Positions 8,834 through 16,655 of a stretch of DNA of 64,000 bases are shown one piece after another (position 1 is the first letter of the stretch; the number at the start of each line of letters is the position of its first letter). Position numbers and translations under genes: made by a program. The DNA lies in assembly GCA_016124935.1 (NCBI GenBank), contig WGMS01000008.1, positions 62,001-126,000 on the forward strand, written 5' to 3'. This DNA comes from a bacterium (lineage in GTDB: Bacteria > Cyanobacteriota > Vampirovibrionia > Obscuribacterales > Obscuribacteraceae). The notes under the pieces were generated by a model. It saw only the letters and a list, made by a program, of their open reading frames with translations, did no database searches and had not been told where the DNA came from.

Positions 8834-10027
8834 ATGACTGAAGACAAGAAAAACGAAAACCCAGAGCAAGGCAATACTGAATCTCAGGATGCTTCCGAAG
8901 AAGAGACCCGGGATGTGTCGATGTTCTGCCCCAAAGGCGATGTGCTGGTTATTGCCGAACAGATTCTGGGCGACCTGCAACCGGTCACCCTCGAGCTTCT
9001 TGGTGCCGGGCGCATTCTTGCCGACAAAATGGACCAGTCTCTGAAGTGCCTGATCATGGGTCACGAGCTGGGCGACCTGCCCCAGCAGTTATTGGAATAT
9101 GGCGCCGACGAAGTTTTCGTCGCCGATCATGAAAAACTGAAAAACTATCGCACCCTGCCTTACCGTAGAGTGGTCTGCGATTTTCTAGAGAGCCTGCCCG
9201 AGCCACCCCATACCTGTCTGCTCGGTTCGACCACAACAGGTCGCGACCTGGCCCCCAGAATCGCGGCCCACTTCGAAACCGGTCTCACCGCCGATACCAC
9301 CGAGCTCGATATCGGTCCCTACGACCACAAGAGTAAAGTCGACCCTTCTAAAGTAGGTCTCTATCCCAACTGTCTCTATGCCATCCGCCCCAGTTTCGGA
9401 GAATCGCTAAAAGCGAGAATCCTCGGCCCCTGGAAAAACCCCCAGATGGCTACCACCAGGCCCGGTGTGATGACGCCATTGAAACGAGATAAAAATCGCA
9501 AAGGCGAGATCAAGAAGATCCCGGTCAATTTGCAAGACAACGACCTGAGGCTGGAAGTGGTCGAAGTGGTCAGAGAAATTGCCAAAGGTGTCAAATTGAC
9601 AGAAGCCGATGTCATCGTGGCCGGTGGCTATGGGCTTGGCACCCAGGAAGGTTTCAACCTCATCAAGCAACTGGCCGACTGTTTCGAAAACTCCGCCGTG
9701 GGCGCTTCTCGAAAAGTGGTAGACCTGGGCTGGATCCCATATCAACATCAGGTCGGTCAGACCGGCAAAACCGTCAGACCGAAACTCTACATCGCCTGCG
9801 GTATATCCGGCGCCATCCAGCACCGCGTCGGCATGTCCAAATCCGGATTGATTCTGGCAATCAACAAAGATCCGGACGCTCCAATCTTCAAGTTCGCTCA
9901 TCAGGGAATCGTCGGTGACTGTTACCAGGTGATTCCTGAGTTGATAGAGCAATTGAAAAAACAGATGTCTAAAGACAAGAACAAAGATAAAGACCAGGGG
10001 GTAGAGGCAGTTGTCGGAACGCATTGA
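8834..10027 (+). CDS. etfA: Electron transfer flavoprotein, alpha subunit
   Basis: 397 residues, longer than the usual ~310-330 because of an acidic, low-complexity N-terminus (about 1-30). The C-terminal FAD domain is textbook: GASRKVVDLGWIPYQHQVGQTG, then KLYIACGISGAIQH and the INKDPDAPIFKFAHQGIVGD stretch, which bind FAD. The C-terminus carries a Lys/Asp-rich tail after QLKKQM. Start ATG at 8834; the Shine-Dalgarno is weak, the region upstream being A-rich. Its stop lies 17 bases inside the next gene, suggesting coupling with ETF-QO. Confidence 0.94.
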   Translation: MTEDKKNENPEQGNTESQDASEEETRDVSMFCPKGDVLVIAEQILGDLQPVTLELLGAGRILADKMDQSLKCLIMGHELGDLPQQLLEYGADEVFVADHEKLKNYRTLPYRRVVCDFLESLPEPPHTCLLGSTTTGRDLAPRIAAHFETGLTADTTELDIGPYDHKSKVDPSKVGLYPNCLYAIRPSFGESLKARILGPWKNPQMATTRPGVMTPLKRDKNRKGEIKKIPVNLQDNDLRLEVVEVVREIAKGVKLTEADVIVAGGYGLGTQEGFNLIKQLADCFENSAVGASRKVVDLGWIPYQHQVGQTGKTVRPKLYIACGISGAIQHRVGMSKSGLILAINKDPDAPIFKFAHQGIVGDCYQVIPELIEQLKKQMSKDKNKDKDQGVEAVVGTH

Positions 10028-11726
10028 ATATGATCTCTTGCTAGTCGGAGGAAGCCCCTCCAACCTTGTACTGGCGTATCACTTTTTGCAGCTCGCCAAA
10101 GAGAGCGGCAAAGAGTTTTCTATAGCCATTCTCGAAAAGGGCAAAGAATTCGGCGCCCATGTCATGAGCGGTGCGGTCTCGAACCCTCATGTCCTCAAGA
10201 AAATCTGGCCCAACTATGAAGAGCTCAGCTTCCCGGTGGAAGCGGTTTGCGACGACAGCAACATGTCGGTTTTGGGTCTGGAGAAGAAATTCGATATTCC
10301 CAGAAAGCTCTATCCCAAGTCCTTCGATAAGTCCGGCTATCTGGTCCTTACTTTGAGCCATGTCGTCAACTGGATGGCCAACCAGGTGCAAGAGAAGGAC
10401 AACGAAATTCCCAACGTTACCATCGATCTCTTTACCGGATTCTCCGCCCACAAGGTAGTATTCGAAAATGGCAGAGTTGCAGGTGTTGCCGTTACGGAAA
10501 ACGCCTCTTCCGAAGAAGATTATGTTTACGCCAAGTTCACCGCATTCGGTGACAAAGGCTTTATATCCCGCGATGTCATCAAAGAATTCAACCTGCGCGA
10601 CACCAATCAGATCTGGTCCGTCGGCGTCAAAGAAGTATGGCAGTGCGAAGAGGACTATCAGGGCAAAGTCTGGCACACTCTGGGCTGGCCGCTCTTAGAT
10701 GGAACCTTCGGCGGTGGTTTCGTATACGGTATGAAAGACAAGAAGTTGACCATCGGTATGGTGATCAGCCTCGATTCCGAAGATCCCAACATGAACCCGC
10801 AGCAGAAACTCCAGGATTATAAAAAGCATCCCTGGATTCAAAAGATGATCACAGGAGGCAAGCTCCTCAAATACGGAGCGGCGCTGTTGCCTGAAGGCGG
10901 CTACTACAGCCTTCCCAAAAAGTTCGCCGTACCCGGCGCTATCCTTCTTGGTGACGCCCTCGGCGTGCTGGACGTTAAGAACCTGGCCGGCATCGACCGC
11001 GCCATGGAATGCGGTTATGTCGCCGCCGAAGTGCTGCACGAAGCCCTGGTTAAAGAAAGCTACGGCGAAGAAGCTCTTGCCGACTATCAAAAACGTCTGG
11101 AAGAGTCCTTTGTTATCAAAGAGCTCTATAAAAACCGCTACTTCCGCTTCGCCTTCATGGAGAATCCCAAGCTCTTAAAAGAATACCTGCCGGATATCGC
11201 CCGTAGTGTCGACAAATCCAACGCATGGATTGGCGGCTTCAAAGTATTCTTCAAACATCCCTTCGGTGCCTCCAAAGATGGTATCCGCTCCCTGGGACTT
11301 ATCGAGGGTAAATTCGATATCGGTCCGATAGAATACAAGCCTGACTACAAGCACATCGTGCCCACTTTCACGGCTCCAAAATACGACGAGCCCCAGCCGG
11401 CCGATGGCACCATCTATTCCAGACCGGATGCGGTGTTCTATGCCGGCCCCAAATATCATGAGGGCAACCTCCACATTGATGAGTTCAATGCCGATACCTG
11501 TGTGACCTGCATAACCACTTACGAAAATCTGGGCAAGACCACCCCTTGCGTCGCCGACTGTACCGCCGAAGTGCATAGAATAGACGTTATCGAAGATGTA
11601 CGAAAACACGGAATGTCGCTGGAGAACTGCATTCAGTGCCGCACCTGTGAAATAGTCTGCCCCGAAGTGAATCTGAGGGTGAACCCCACCGAACAGGGAA
11701 GTGGTCCCGATTTCATCGGACTCTAG
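10011..11726 (+). CDS. Electron transfer flavoprotein:ubiquinone oxidoreductase-like protein
   Basis: 571 residues. Passes electrons from reduced ETF to the membrane quinone pool. Similarity to ETF-QO spans the whole length: FGAHVMSGAV, GVKEVW, HTLGWPL, GGFVYG, EGGYYSLPK, and the C-terminal iron-sulfur motif C-x2-C-x2-C (ENCIQCRTC) followed by a conserved tail ending SGPDFIGL. Two departures: the FAD loop is GGSPSN instead of GAGPAG, and extra cysteines precede the cluster (CVTC, CVADC). The start is a TTG at 10011, 17 bases before the end of etfA, with AGAGG close upstream; no in-frame ATG lies near. Alternative name: FixC/FixX-type fusion. Confidence 0.9.
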   Translation: MSERIEYDLLLVGGSPSNLVLAYHFLQLAKESGKEFSIAILEKGKEFGAHVMSGAVSNPHVLKKIWPNYEELSFPVEAVCDDSNMSVLGLEKKFDIPRKLYPKSFDKSGYLVLTLSHVVNWMANQVQEKDNEIPNVTIDLFTGFSAHKVVFENGRVAGVAVTENASSEEDYVYAKFTAFGDKGFISRDVIKEFNLRDTNQIWSVGVKEVWQCEEDYQGKVWHTLGWPLLDGTFGGGFVYGMKDKKLTIGMVISLDSEDPNMNPQQKLQDYKKHPWIQKMITGGKLLKYGAALLPEGGYYSLPKKFAVPGAILLGDALGVLDVKNLAGIDRAMECGYVAAEVLHEALVKESYGEEALADYQKRLEESFVIKELYKNRYFRFAFMENPKLLKEYLPDIARSVDKSNAWIGGFKVFFKHPFGASKDGIRSLGLIEGKFDIGPIEYKPDYKHIVPTFTAPKYDEPQPADGTIYSRPDAVFYAGPKYHEGNLHIDEFNADTCVTCITTYENLGKTTPCVADCTAEVHRIDVIEDVRKHGMSLENCIQCRTCEIVCPEVNLRVNPTEQGSGPDFIGL

Positions 11727-11760
11727 AGATATATCAAAGAACTGATAATCTGATAAACTA

Positions 11761-11782
11761 ATTCCTTCAATTATGAAGGAAT
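11761..11782 (+). promoter_or_regulatory. Hairpin over the start codon of the DUF2490 gene
   Basis: Perfect 9-bp inverted repeat (ATTCCTTCA at 11761-11769, TGAAGGAAT at 11774-11782) whose 4-nt loop ends with the A of the ATG at 11773. If transcribed it would bury the start codon. The right arm also holds a GAAGGA just inside the gene. No T-run follows, so it is not an obvious terminator for the etf operon. Confidence 0.5.
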
Positions 11783-12522
11783 CCAACCCAAATACACCCC
11801 CGGGATCTAATCGGTCCAGTTTCATGCTGTCGCTTGCAAGACAATTGCTCGCTTTGGCCGCGTCTGCCATGCTTCTTCTTTTGCTGGCAGGTCCTGCCAG
11901 GGCCCAGGGCACCGAGCAAGCGTTTCAATGGTGGCAACCGATTTATCTGGAGGCCCCGGTAATCAACCCTAAAATTCGCTACTACGCAGAGGTTAATCCC
12001 AGACTGAACGACAACCTCCAGGGCATGAATCAGCTCTTGCTGCGCACCGCCCTCGGTTACAATTTTCGCAAAAACCTCTCCTTTTTTCAGGGCTACGCAT
12101 ACCAGGGTAACTTCCTTCCCACCTACGCTTATGAACACAGGATCTACCAGCAACTGGGTTACGGACACGTTATAAAAAAGCGCTTACAAGTACTGCATAG
12201 AATTCGCAATGAGCAGCGCTTCTTCTCCAATCGCGATGGTGTCTCCAACCGCCTGCGCTACATGCTGCGCTTCGCTTATCCGTTAAGAAACACCAGATTC
12301 TATCTAGTCGCCTCCGATGAGATATTTATCAACGTCAACTCACTCCAGGGTGGACCAACCGCCGGCATCGATCAAAACCGCCTCTATGCCGGGCTAGGCA
12401 GACAGATCAATGAACGGATGCGCGCCGAGGTAGGCTATCAGCTCCAGTATGTAAACAGAGATGATCCCTTCGACGACCGAGCCGCCCATGTGCTCATGAC
12501 CCAGATGTTTTTGAATTTCTAG
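11773..12522 (+). CDS. DUF2490-family outer-membrane protein
   Basis: 249 residues. A hydrophobic signal segment (about 20-44, ending in PARAQG) is followed by alternating aromatic beta-strand segments (FQWWQPIYLEAP, RYYAEVNPRL, HRIRNEQRFF, LRYMLRFAYPL) and a C-terminus ending in aromatic Phe (MFLNF), typical of small outer-membrane beta-barrels of the DUF2490 family. Function unknown in the family. The ATG at 11773 gives a 19-residue lead before the signal core; an ATG at 11824 would start directly at it. Ends 4 bases inside the convergent neighbour. Confidence 0.75.
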   Translation: MKESNPNTPPGSNRSSFMLSLARQLLALAASAMLLLLLAGPARAQGTEQAFQWWQPIYLEAPVINPKIRYYAEVNPRLNDNLQGMNQLLLRTALGYNFRKNLSFFQGYAYQGNFLPTYAYEHRIYQQLGYGHVIKKRLQVLHRIRNEQRFFSNRDGVSNRLRYMLRFAYPLRNTRFYLVASDEIFINVNSLQGGPTAGIDQNRLYAGLGRQINERMRAEVGYQLQYVNRDDPFDDRAAHVLMTQMFLNF

Positions 12523-13181
12523 CCTTTCTTAGAGGCTTTTCTAGAAGCTTTCTTTTCGCTCTTCTCGGTCTTCTCTGACTTTTTCTCGTCGCCGGCGCTG
12601 TTCACCTTAAGGTAATCGAGAACAAACTGATTGACCATCTTGCCTGCCACATCATTGACGGTGGCATTGTGAGTAATGGCCTGATCGGCATAAGTGATGG
12701 TTCTGGTGTGGATATTGGGATCGCGCGAGAGTTGGCTCCACTGGGTCAGGGTCAACTCCACCAGGGTGAGGTTAGAACCGGCAGCCAGAACTTTGAGTTG
12801 CAGTACACCATCCACCGGTTTGGTATCACCGGATTGGCAATCTTTGATGTTATGAACTTTGATAGGAAGTTGCTTCAATCTGGTGGCGACTACTTTATCG
12901 AGTTCAGGAAAAGGGTTGTGTCCCGGGATGCCATAAGAGATTCCCCGAAGCCCCTTGAGAGAAGGCATCATCAAATCCTGACGGAGACGCTGTCTGTGTT
13001 CACGCATCTCTTCAAAACTGGGACTGCTCTTGGCACCAGCGTCGCTATCGGCGGCAGGAGCCGCTTCATTCTCTTCCACCGGCTCAGCTTGAGCAAATGC
13101 AGGGGCACAAAGATAGGAACATAGAGCCAGCGAACTCAAGGCGAATACCAGTCCGGACTTCTTAGCTCTGCTTGTCAACAT
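12519..13181 (-). CDS. Secreted hypothetical protein with Lys/Ser/Glu tail
   Basis: 220 residues, family not recognised. Signal peptide at about 1-31 (KKSGLVFALSSLALCSYL, cleavage near AFAQA), a Glu/Ala/Ser-rich linker, a compact domain (about 70-195) with predicted strands such as VDGVLQLKVLAAG and TLVELTLTQW, and a strongly charged tail of Lys, Ser and Glu. The domain pattern is like small periplasmic DUF4410/DUF4136-type proteins, but this is only a resemblance. Start at 13181 because GAAGGAG lies 9 nt upstream; an in-frame start 11 codons earlier lacks one. Confidence 0.7.
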   Translation of the reverse strand: MLTSRAKKSGLVFALSSLALCSYLCAPAFAQAEPVEENEAAPAADSDAGAKSSPSFEEMREHRQRLRQDLMMPSLKGLRGISYGIPGHNPFPELDKVVATRLKQLPIKVHNIKDCQSGDTKPVDGVLQLKVLAAGSNLTLVELTLTQWSQLSRDPNIHTRTITYADQAITHNATVNDVAGKMVNQFVLDYLKVNSAGDEKKSEKTEKSEKKASRKASKKG

Positions 13182-13314
13182 ACCTTTCTCCTTCTTGTCT
13201 CTCAAAAAATCCACGAATAAGCATACTCAAACGGACCGGACTACAATAGCAGCATCCGGACGCTAATTTCTACCCGATACCTCGTCTTCGGCTGCAAAGT
13301 GGTGAACTTTCCCT

Positions 13315-14754
13315 TCAGCGCGTGATCATGTTCAGGCTCTTGAGGACCTGGCTGAAGCCCTGACCCCGGGCTCCATATCCACCCATGCCGCCATAACCGC
13401 CGGCACCGCCGCCGCTCTGCAGACTGCGAAGCAAGGCGCCATAATTGGCAGTCCCGCCTCCTCCGCCATAAGAGCCGCCGCCGCCCTGACCGATGCTATT
13501 CATAATTGTCGATAGGCTGCCCAGAGAGCCCAGTCCCCCGGCTCCGCCACCGGCGCCCGCTGCCCCCATCAAACCGGACAGTTGTCCGCCCTGGGGCATG
13601 ATGCTGGTATCAGTCCGCACCCCTTTCTGCACGGTTCCGTACATAATGAGCTTACGCAAAAAGTTGCCGCCGGCGTCATAGTCGACCGAAGCCGCCAACA
13701 CATAAAGTTGATTGGGGGACTGTCTCGTAAAGCGCATCACCGACTCTGTATAGCCGTCTTTAGAACGCCCGGTAGAAGCGACTACAGAATGATTGCGGGT
13801 CACGATCTGCTCTTCGACTACCCGGGGAGCCAGACGTCTGATGGAATTTTTCACCACTCTTTGATCAATCTGGTTGCCTGAGATACCGACCTCGGCGCTA
13901 CCAATGGTGGAGACAGAGCCGAAGTGAAGAATCACAGGTATCTGCATATTCGCCATCATTTTCGATACCATGCCGCCAAGACCGGACATTTGAGAATTGC
14001 CGGAGATCATCTTCTGATAAGAATAACTCTCGCTGGCAGGGATCATAAGGCGGACACTGGCAGGCTCCAGCTCTATATCGCTGGCGCCGGTCTGACGAAA
14101 GACAAAGTTGACGTTGCCGCTCTTGCCCGGTCGAAGAATCTCTTCCATCTTTCTCGACTCAGCCGGATCGGTTCTATCGGAGAGGCTCGATGAGTTATAG
14201 CGCCACACTTTCAACTGACCACCCCAGACCCCGGAGAAATCAACCGGAAATGACCTGGTCTGCACCCCGGTATAGAGCCGGTTCTCAGCCGCGCCGGCAG
14301 TCAGGCGAGAAGCGGAAGCTGTAAGCGGCATTCTCGAGTCGAACTGAGCCTTCTGGGCTTTCAGCACCGGCATCTTCACATCGGCTTCGGCGGCAATCTG
14401 ATCCAGTCGTCCATAAAGGACAATGGGCTTGCTCTTCGCCGGTCGGGCGGCAGATCTGGCGGGGGCAGGAGCCGCCGATGCGCTTGCCGAAGAAGTCTCG
14501 GGCTTCTCCATCTTCAAAGCCGGTGCAGAAGAAGCAGCGCTCTCTTCTACCGCGCTCTCACCTGTTGGCTGACCTTCTTGCTCCACGGCACGTTTTTCTT
14601 GCGCGTTCGATTTAGATGCCGAATCCCCATCCTCCGAGGGCCAGCTAAAATCCTCTGCCAGCACACCTGGTGGAATAATCAGGGAAGCTGCTAGAAAGAA
14701 AGAGGAAAGGGCTGCCAGGAATCTCATTTTGAATGCGAAGCGAGAAGATTTCAT
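13315..14754 (-). CDS. Secreted protein with glycine-rich C-terminus
   Basis: 479 residues, family not recognised. Signal peptide (about 1-35, core FLAALSSFFLAASLII, cleavage near VLAED), then a disordered Ser/Ala/Glu/Pro-rich segment (to about 120), a central domain of about 240 residues with beta-rich stretches (YTGVQTRSFPVDFSGVWGG, NVNFVFRQTG), and a C-terminal tail (about 395-470) dominated by Gly, with GGGGSYGGGGG and GGYGGMGGYG. Glycine-rich tails of this kind occur in surface and cell-wall proteins. Start at 14754: AAGGA sits 7 nt upstream. Transcribed away from argR, 205 bases apart. Confidence 0.75.
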   Translation of the reverse strand: MKSSRFAFKMRFLAALSSFFLAASLIIPPGVLAEDFSWPSEDGDSASKSNAQEKRAVEQEGQPTGESAVEESAASSAPALKMEKPETSSASASAAPAPARSAARPAKSKPIVLYGRLDQIAAEADVKMPVLKAQKAQFDSRMPLTASASRLTAGAAENRLYTGVQTRSFPVDFSGVWGGQLKVWRYNSSSLSDRTDPAESRKMEEILRPGKSGNVNFVFRQTGASDIELEPASVRLMIPASESYSYQKMISGNSQMSGLGGMVSKMMANMQIPVILHFGSVSTIGSAEVGISGNQIDQRVVKNSIRRLAPRVVEEQIVTRNHSVVASTGRSKDGYTESVMRFTRQSPNQLYVLAASVDYDAGGNFLRKLIMYGTVQKGVRTDTSIMPQGGQLSGLMGAAGAGGGAGGLGSLGSLSTIMNSIGQGGGGSYGGGGGTANYGALLRSLQSGGGAGGYGGMGGYGARGQGFSQVLKSLNMITR

Positions 14755-14920
14755 TGCAATTCCTTTTATATAGATGGCTAATTCCGACCTTTTAGATATG
14801 CCACTCAAAATCCCATATTCCACGGACTTTCGCGCCTCAAAGCGCGAGAGCTCCGCCAGCTTCGGCATTGCGGCGATCATGAATTTACGTAACCAAATCG
14901 CCTTCGAACCGATAAAAGTA

Positions 14921-14948
14921 TTGACTACCTGCATAAATATGCAACAAT
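14921..14948 (+). promoter_or_regulatory. Candidate argRGH promoter
   Basis: TTGACT at 14921-14926 and AACAAT at 14943-14948, separated by 16 bases. Transcription from this pair would start close to 14955-14960, at or just before the argR ATG, so the mRNA would be leaderless or nearly so. The left ARG box fills the spacer. Confidence 0.45.
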
Positions 14949-14965
14949 ATTGCATAATTATGCAA
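14930..14965 (+). promoter_or_regulatory. Two ARG-box operators, 21 bp centre to centre
   Basis: Box 1 is TGCATAAATATGCA (14930-14943), a near-perfect palindrome. Box 2 is TTGCATAATTATGCAA (14950-14965), a perfect 16-bp palindrome that covers the argR start codon. Their centres are 21 bp apart, the spacing of paired ARG boxes bound by hexameric ArgR in known systems. Placement over the candidate promoter fits arginine-dependent autorepression of argR-argG-argH. Confidence 0.8.
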
Positions 14966-15409
14966 GACAAGCAGGCACGCCAGGAGCTCATAAAGGAGCT
15001 GGTAGAAAAATACCCGGTCCGTACCCAGACCGAACTCCAGAACCGACTGAGCCAGGCAGGCGTCCTAGCGAATCAAGCGACTCTCTCCAGGGATATAAAA
15101 GAGTTGGGGCTCTATAAAACCTCCATCGAAGGTGAACAACGCTATGTCATTCCAGAGACACAAACGACGACGACGAAGCCTATCACGGGGCTTTCAAGGT
15201 TTGTGCAGAGCGTAGCCTTCTCATTGAACACCATCGTGCTAAAGACCGACAGTGGCGCCGCCAGTCACGTAGCGGAATATCTGGATACGACCGGTCTAAA
15301 TGAGATCCTGGGCACCATAGCCGGTGACAATACAATCTTCATCGTTGTAAAAGAGACGGCAAAAGCTAAAGACACTGCAGAAAAATTGAAGAGCCTCTTT
15401 TCTTTATAG
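14960..15409 (+). CDS. argR: Arginine repressor
   Basis: 149 residues, normal ArgR length. The N-terminal winged helix (1-70) holds TQTELQNRL and NQATLSRDIKELG, the recognition-helix region. The C-terminal oligomerisation and arginine-binding domain has EILGTIAGDNTIF (115-127); the second Asp of the common GDDT is Asn124, a variant seen in the family. The ATG at 14960 begins exactly where ArgR homology begins; in-frame ATGs further upstream (14939, 14878) give no homology. No Shine-Dalgarno is present, which fits the proposed leaderless transcript. First gene of argRGH, with the operator over its own start. Confidence 0.92.
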   Translation: MQDKQARQELIKELVEKYPVRTQTELQNRLSQAGVLANQATLSRDIKELGLYKTSIEGEQRYVIPETQTTTTKPITGLSRFVQSVAFSLNTIVLKTDSGAASHVAEYLDTTGLNEILGTIAGDNTIFIVVKETAKAKDTAEKLKSLFSL

Positions 15410-15434
15410 ATTTTACTGAAAAGGAGCTTTTAAA

Positions 15435-16655
15435 ATGAATAAAATTCTACTCGCTTATTCCGGCGGACTCGACACTTCCTGTATTCTCAAATGGCTGGCA
15501 GAGACCTATGATGCCGAAATCATCGCCTACTGTGCCGATGTCGGTCAAAAAGAGGACTATGCCGAAGTCGAGAAAAAAGCCCTGGCCCTGGGCGCCAGCA
15601 AGTGCATAATCGACGACCTCAAGGCAGAGTTCGTCGCCGAATATGTCTTCACCGCCATCAAAGGCAATACCGTCTACGAATCCGAATATCTGCTCGGTAC
15701 TTCTCTGGCAAGACCCTGCATCGCCAAAGGCATGGTCGAAGCCGCCCTCAGAAACAATTGCGACGCCATCGCCCATGGCGCAACGGGCAAAGGCAATGAC
15801 CAGGTCAGATTCGAGCTGGCGGTCAAATCCCTGGCTCCTCATCTGAAAGTTATAGCCCCCTGGCGGACATGGAAATACAAAGGTCGGGTCGACCTCTTTG
15901 CCTATGCCAGAGAGAAAGGCATCGAGTTGCCGGTCACCCTCGAAAAACCATATTCTATGGACGCCAATATCATGCACATAAGCTACGAAGGCGGCATTCT
16001 CGAAGACCCTGCCGCAGCCCCGCCCGATGATATCTATCTGTGGACTAAATCTCCCGAAGAGGCACCGGATAAAGCAGAGACTGTCGAAATCGAATTCGAA
16101 CAGGGCGTTCCCGTAAAAATCAACGGCGAGAAACTGGCTCCGCTAGAGCTTCTCGAAAAAGCCAATGACATAGCCGCCGCCCATGGTGTCGGCAGAATAG
16201 ATGTGGTCGAAAATAGATACATCGGCATAAAATCGAGAGGTGTCTACGAGACCCCCGGTGCCACCATCTTGATCAAAGCGCATCAAGCCCTCGAATCTAT
16301 ATGCCTAGACAAAGAGGTCGATCACCTCAAAGAAGAGCTATCTAAGAAGCTGGCGATCAAAATCTATAACGGCTACTGGACCGCCCCTGAAACCAAGCTT
16401 TTGATCAATGCCATCGAAGAGACTCAAAAGACCGTTTCTGGAATCGTTAAGCTCAAACTGTACAAAGGCTCGGCAACAATATTGAGCCGCGCTTCCCAGT
16501 ACTCTCTCTACTCCGCAGAGATTGCCGGGTTCGACACCATGGACGCCTTCACCCAGCAAGATTCGGAAGGCTTCATCAACATCAACGGTTTGAGACTATC
16601 CACCTGGAGTGCGGTCAATGAAAGTGTTAAGAGCGGGATTCAGTCAAAAGCTTGA
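15435..16655 (+). CDS. argG: Argininosuccinate synthase
   Basis: Joins citrulline and aspartate with ATP to form argininosuccinate, the penultimate step of arginine synthesis. 406 residues, usual length. ATP-pyrophosphatase motif AYSGGLDTS (8-16), then the family segments GATGKGNDQVRFE and MDANIMHISYEGG. Start ATG at 15435 with AAGGAG 7-8 nt upstream, 25 bases after argR. Its 3' end overlaps argH by 38 bases. Confidence 0.97.
   Translation: MNKILLAYSGGLDTSCILKWLAETYDAEIIAYCADVGQKEDYAEVEKKALALGASKCIIDDLKAEFVAEYVFTAIKGNTVYESEYLLGTSLARPCIAKGMVEAALRNNCDAIAHGATGKGNDQVRFELAVKSLAPHLKVIAPWRTWKYKGRVDLFAYAREKGIELPVTLEKPYSMDANIMHISYEGGILEDPAAAPPDDIYLWTKSPEEAPDKAETVEIEFEQGVPVKINGEKLAPLELLEKANDIAAAHGVGRIDVVENRYIGIKSRGVYETPGATILIKAHQALESICLDKEVDHLKEELSKKLAIKIYNGYWTAPETKLLINAIEETQKTVSGIVKLKLYKGSATILSRASQYSLYSAEIAGFDTMDAFTQQDSEGFININGLRLSTWSAVNESVKSGIQSKA

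Noticed and set aside
13378..13580. Gly-codon-rich stretch as a CRISPR or tandem DNA repeat
   Set aside because: Irregular GGN/GCN codons of a glycine-rich protein tail, without uniform repeat length or spacers.
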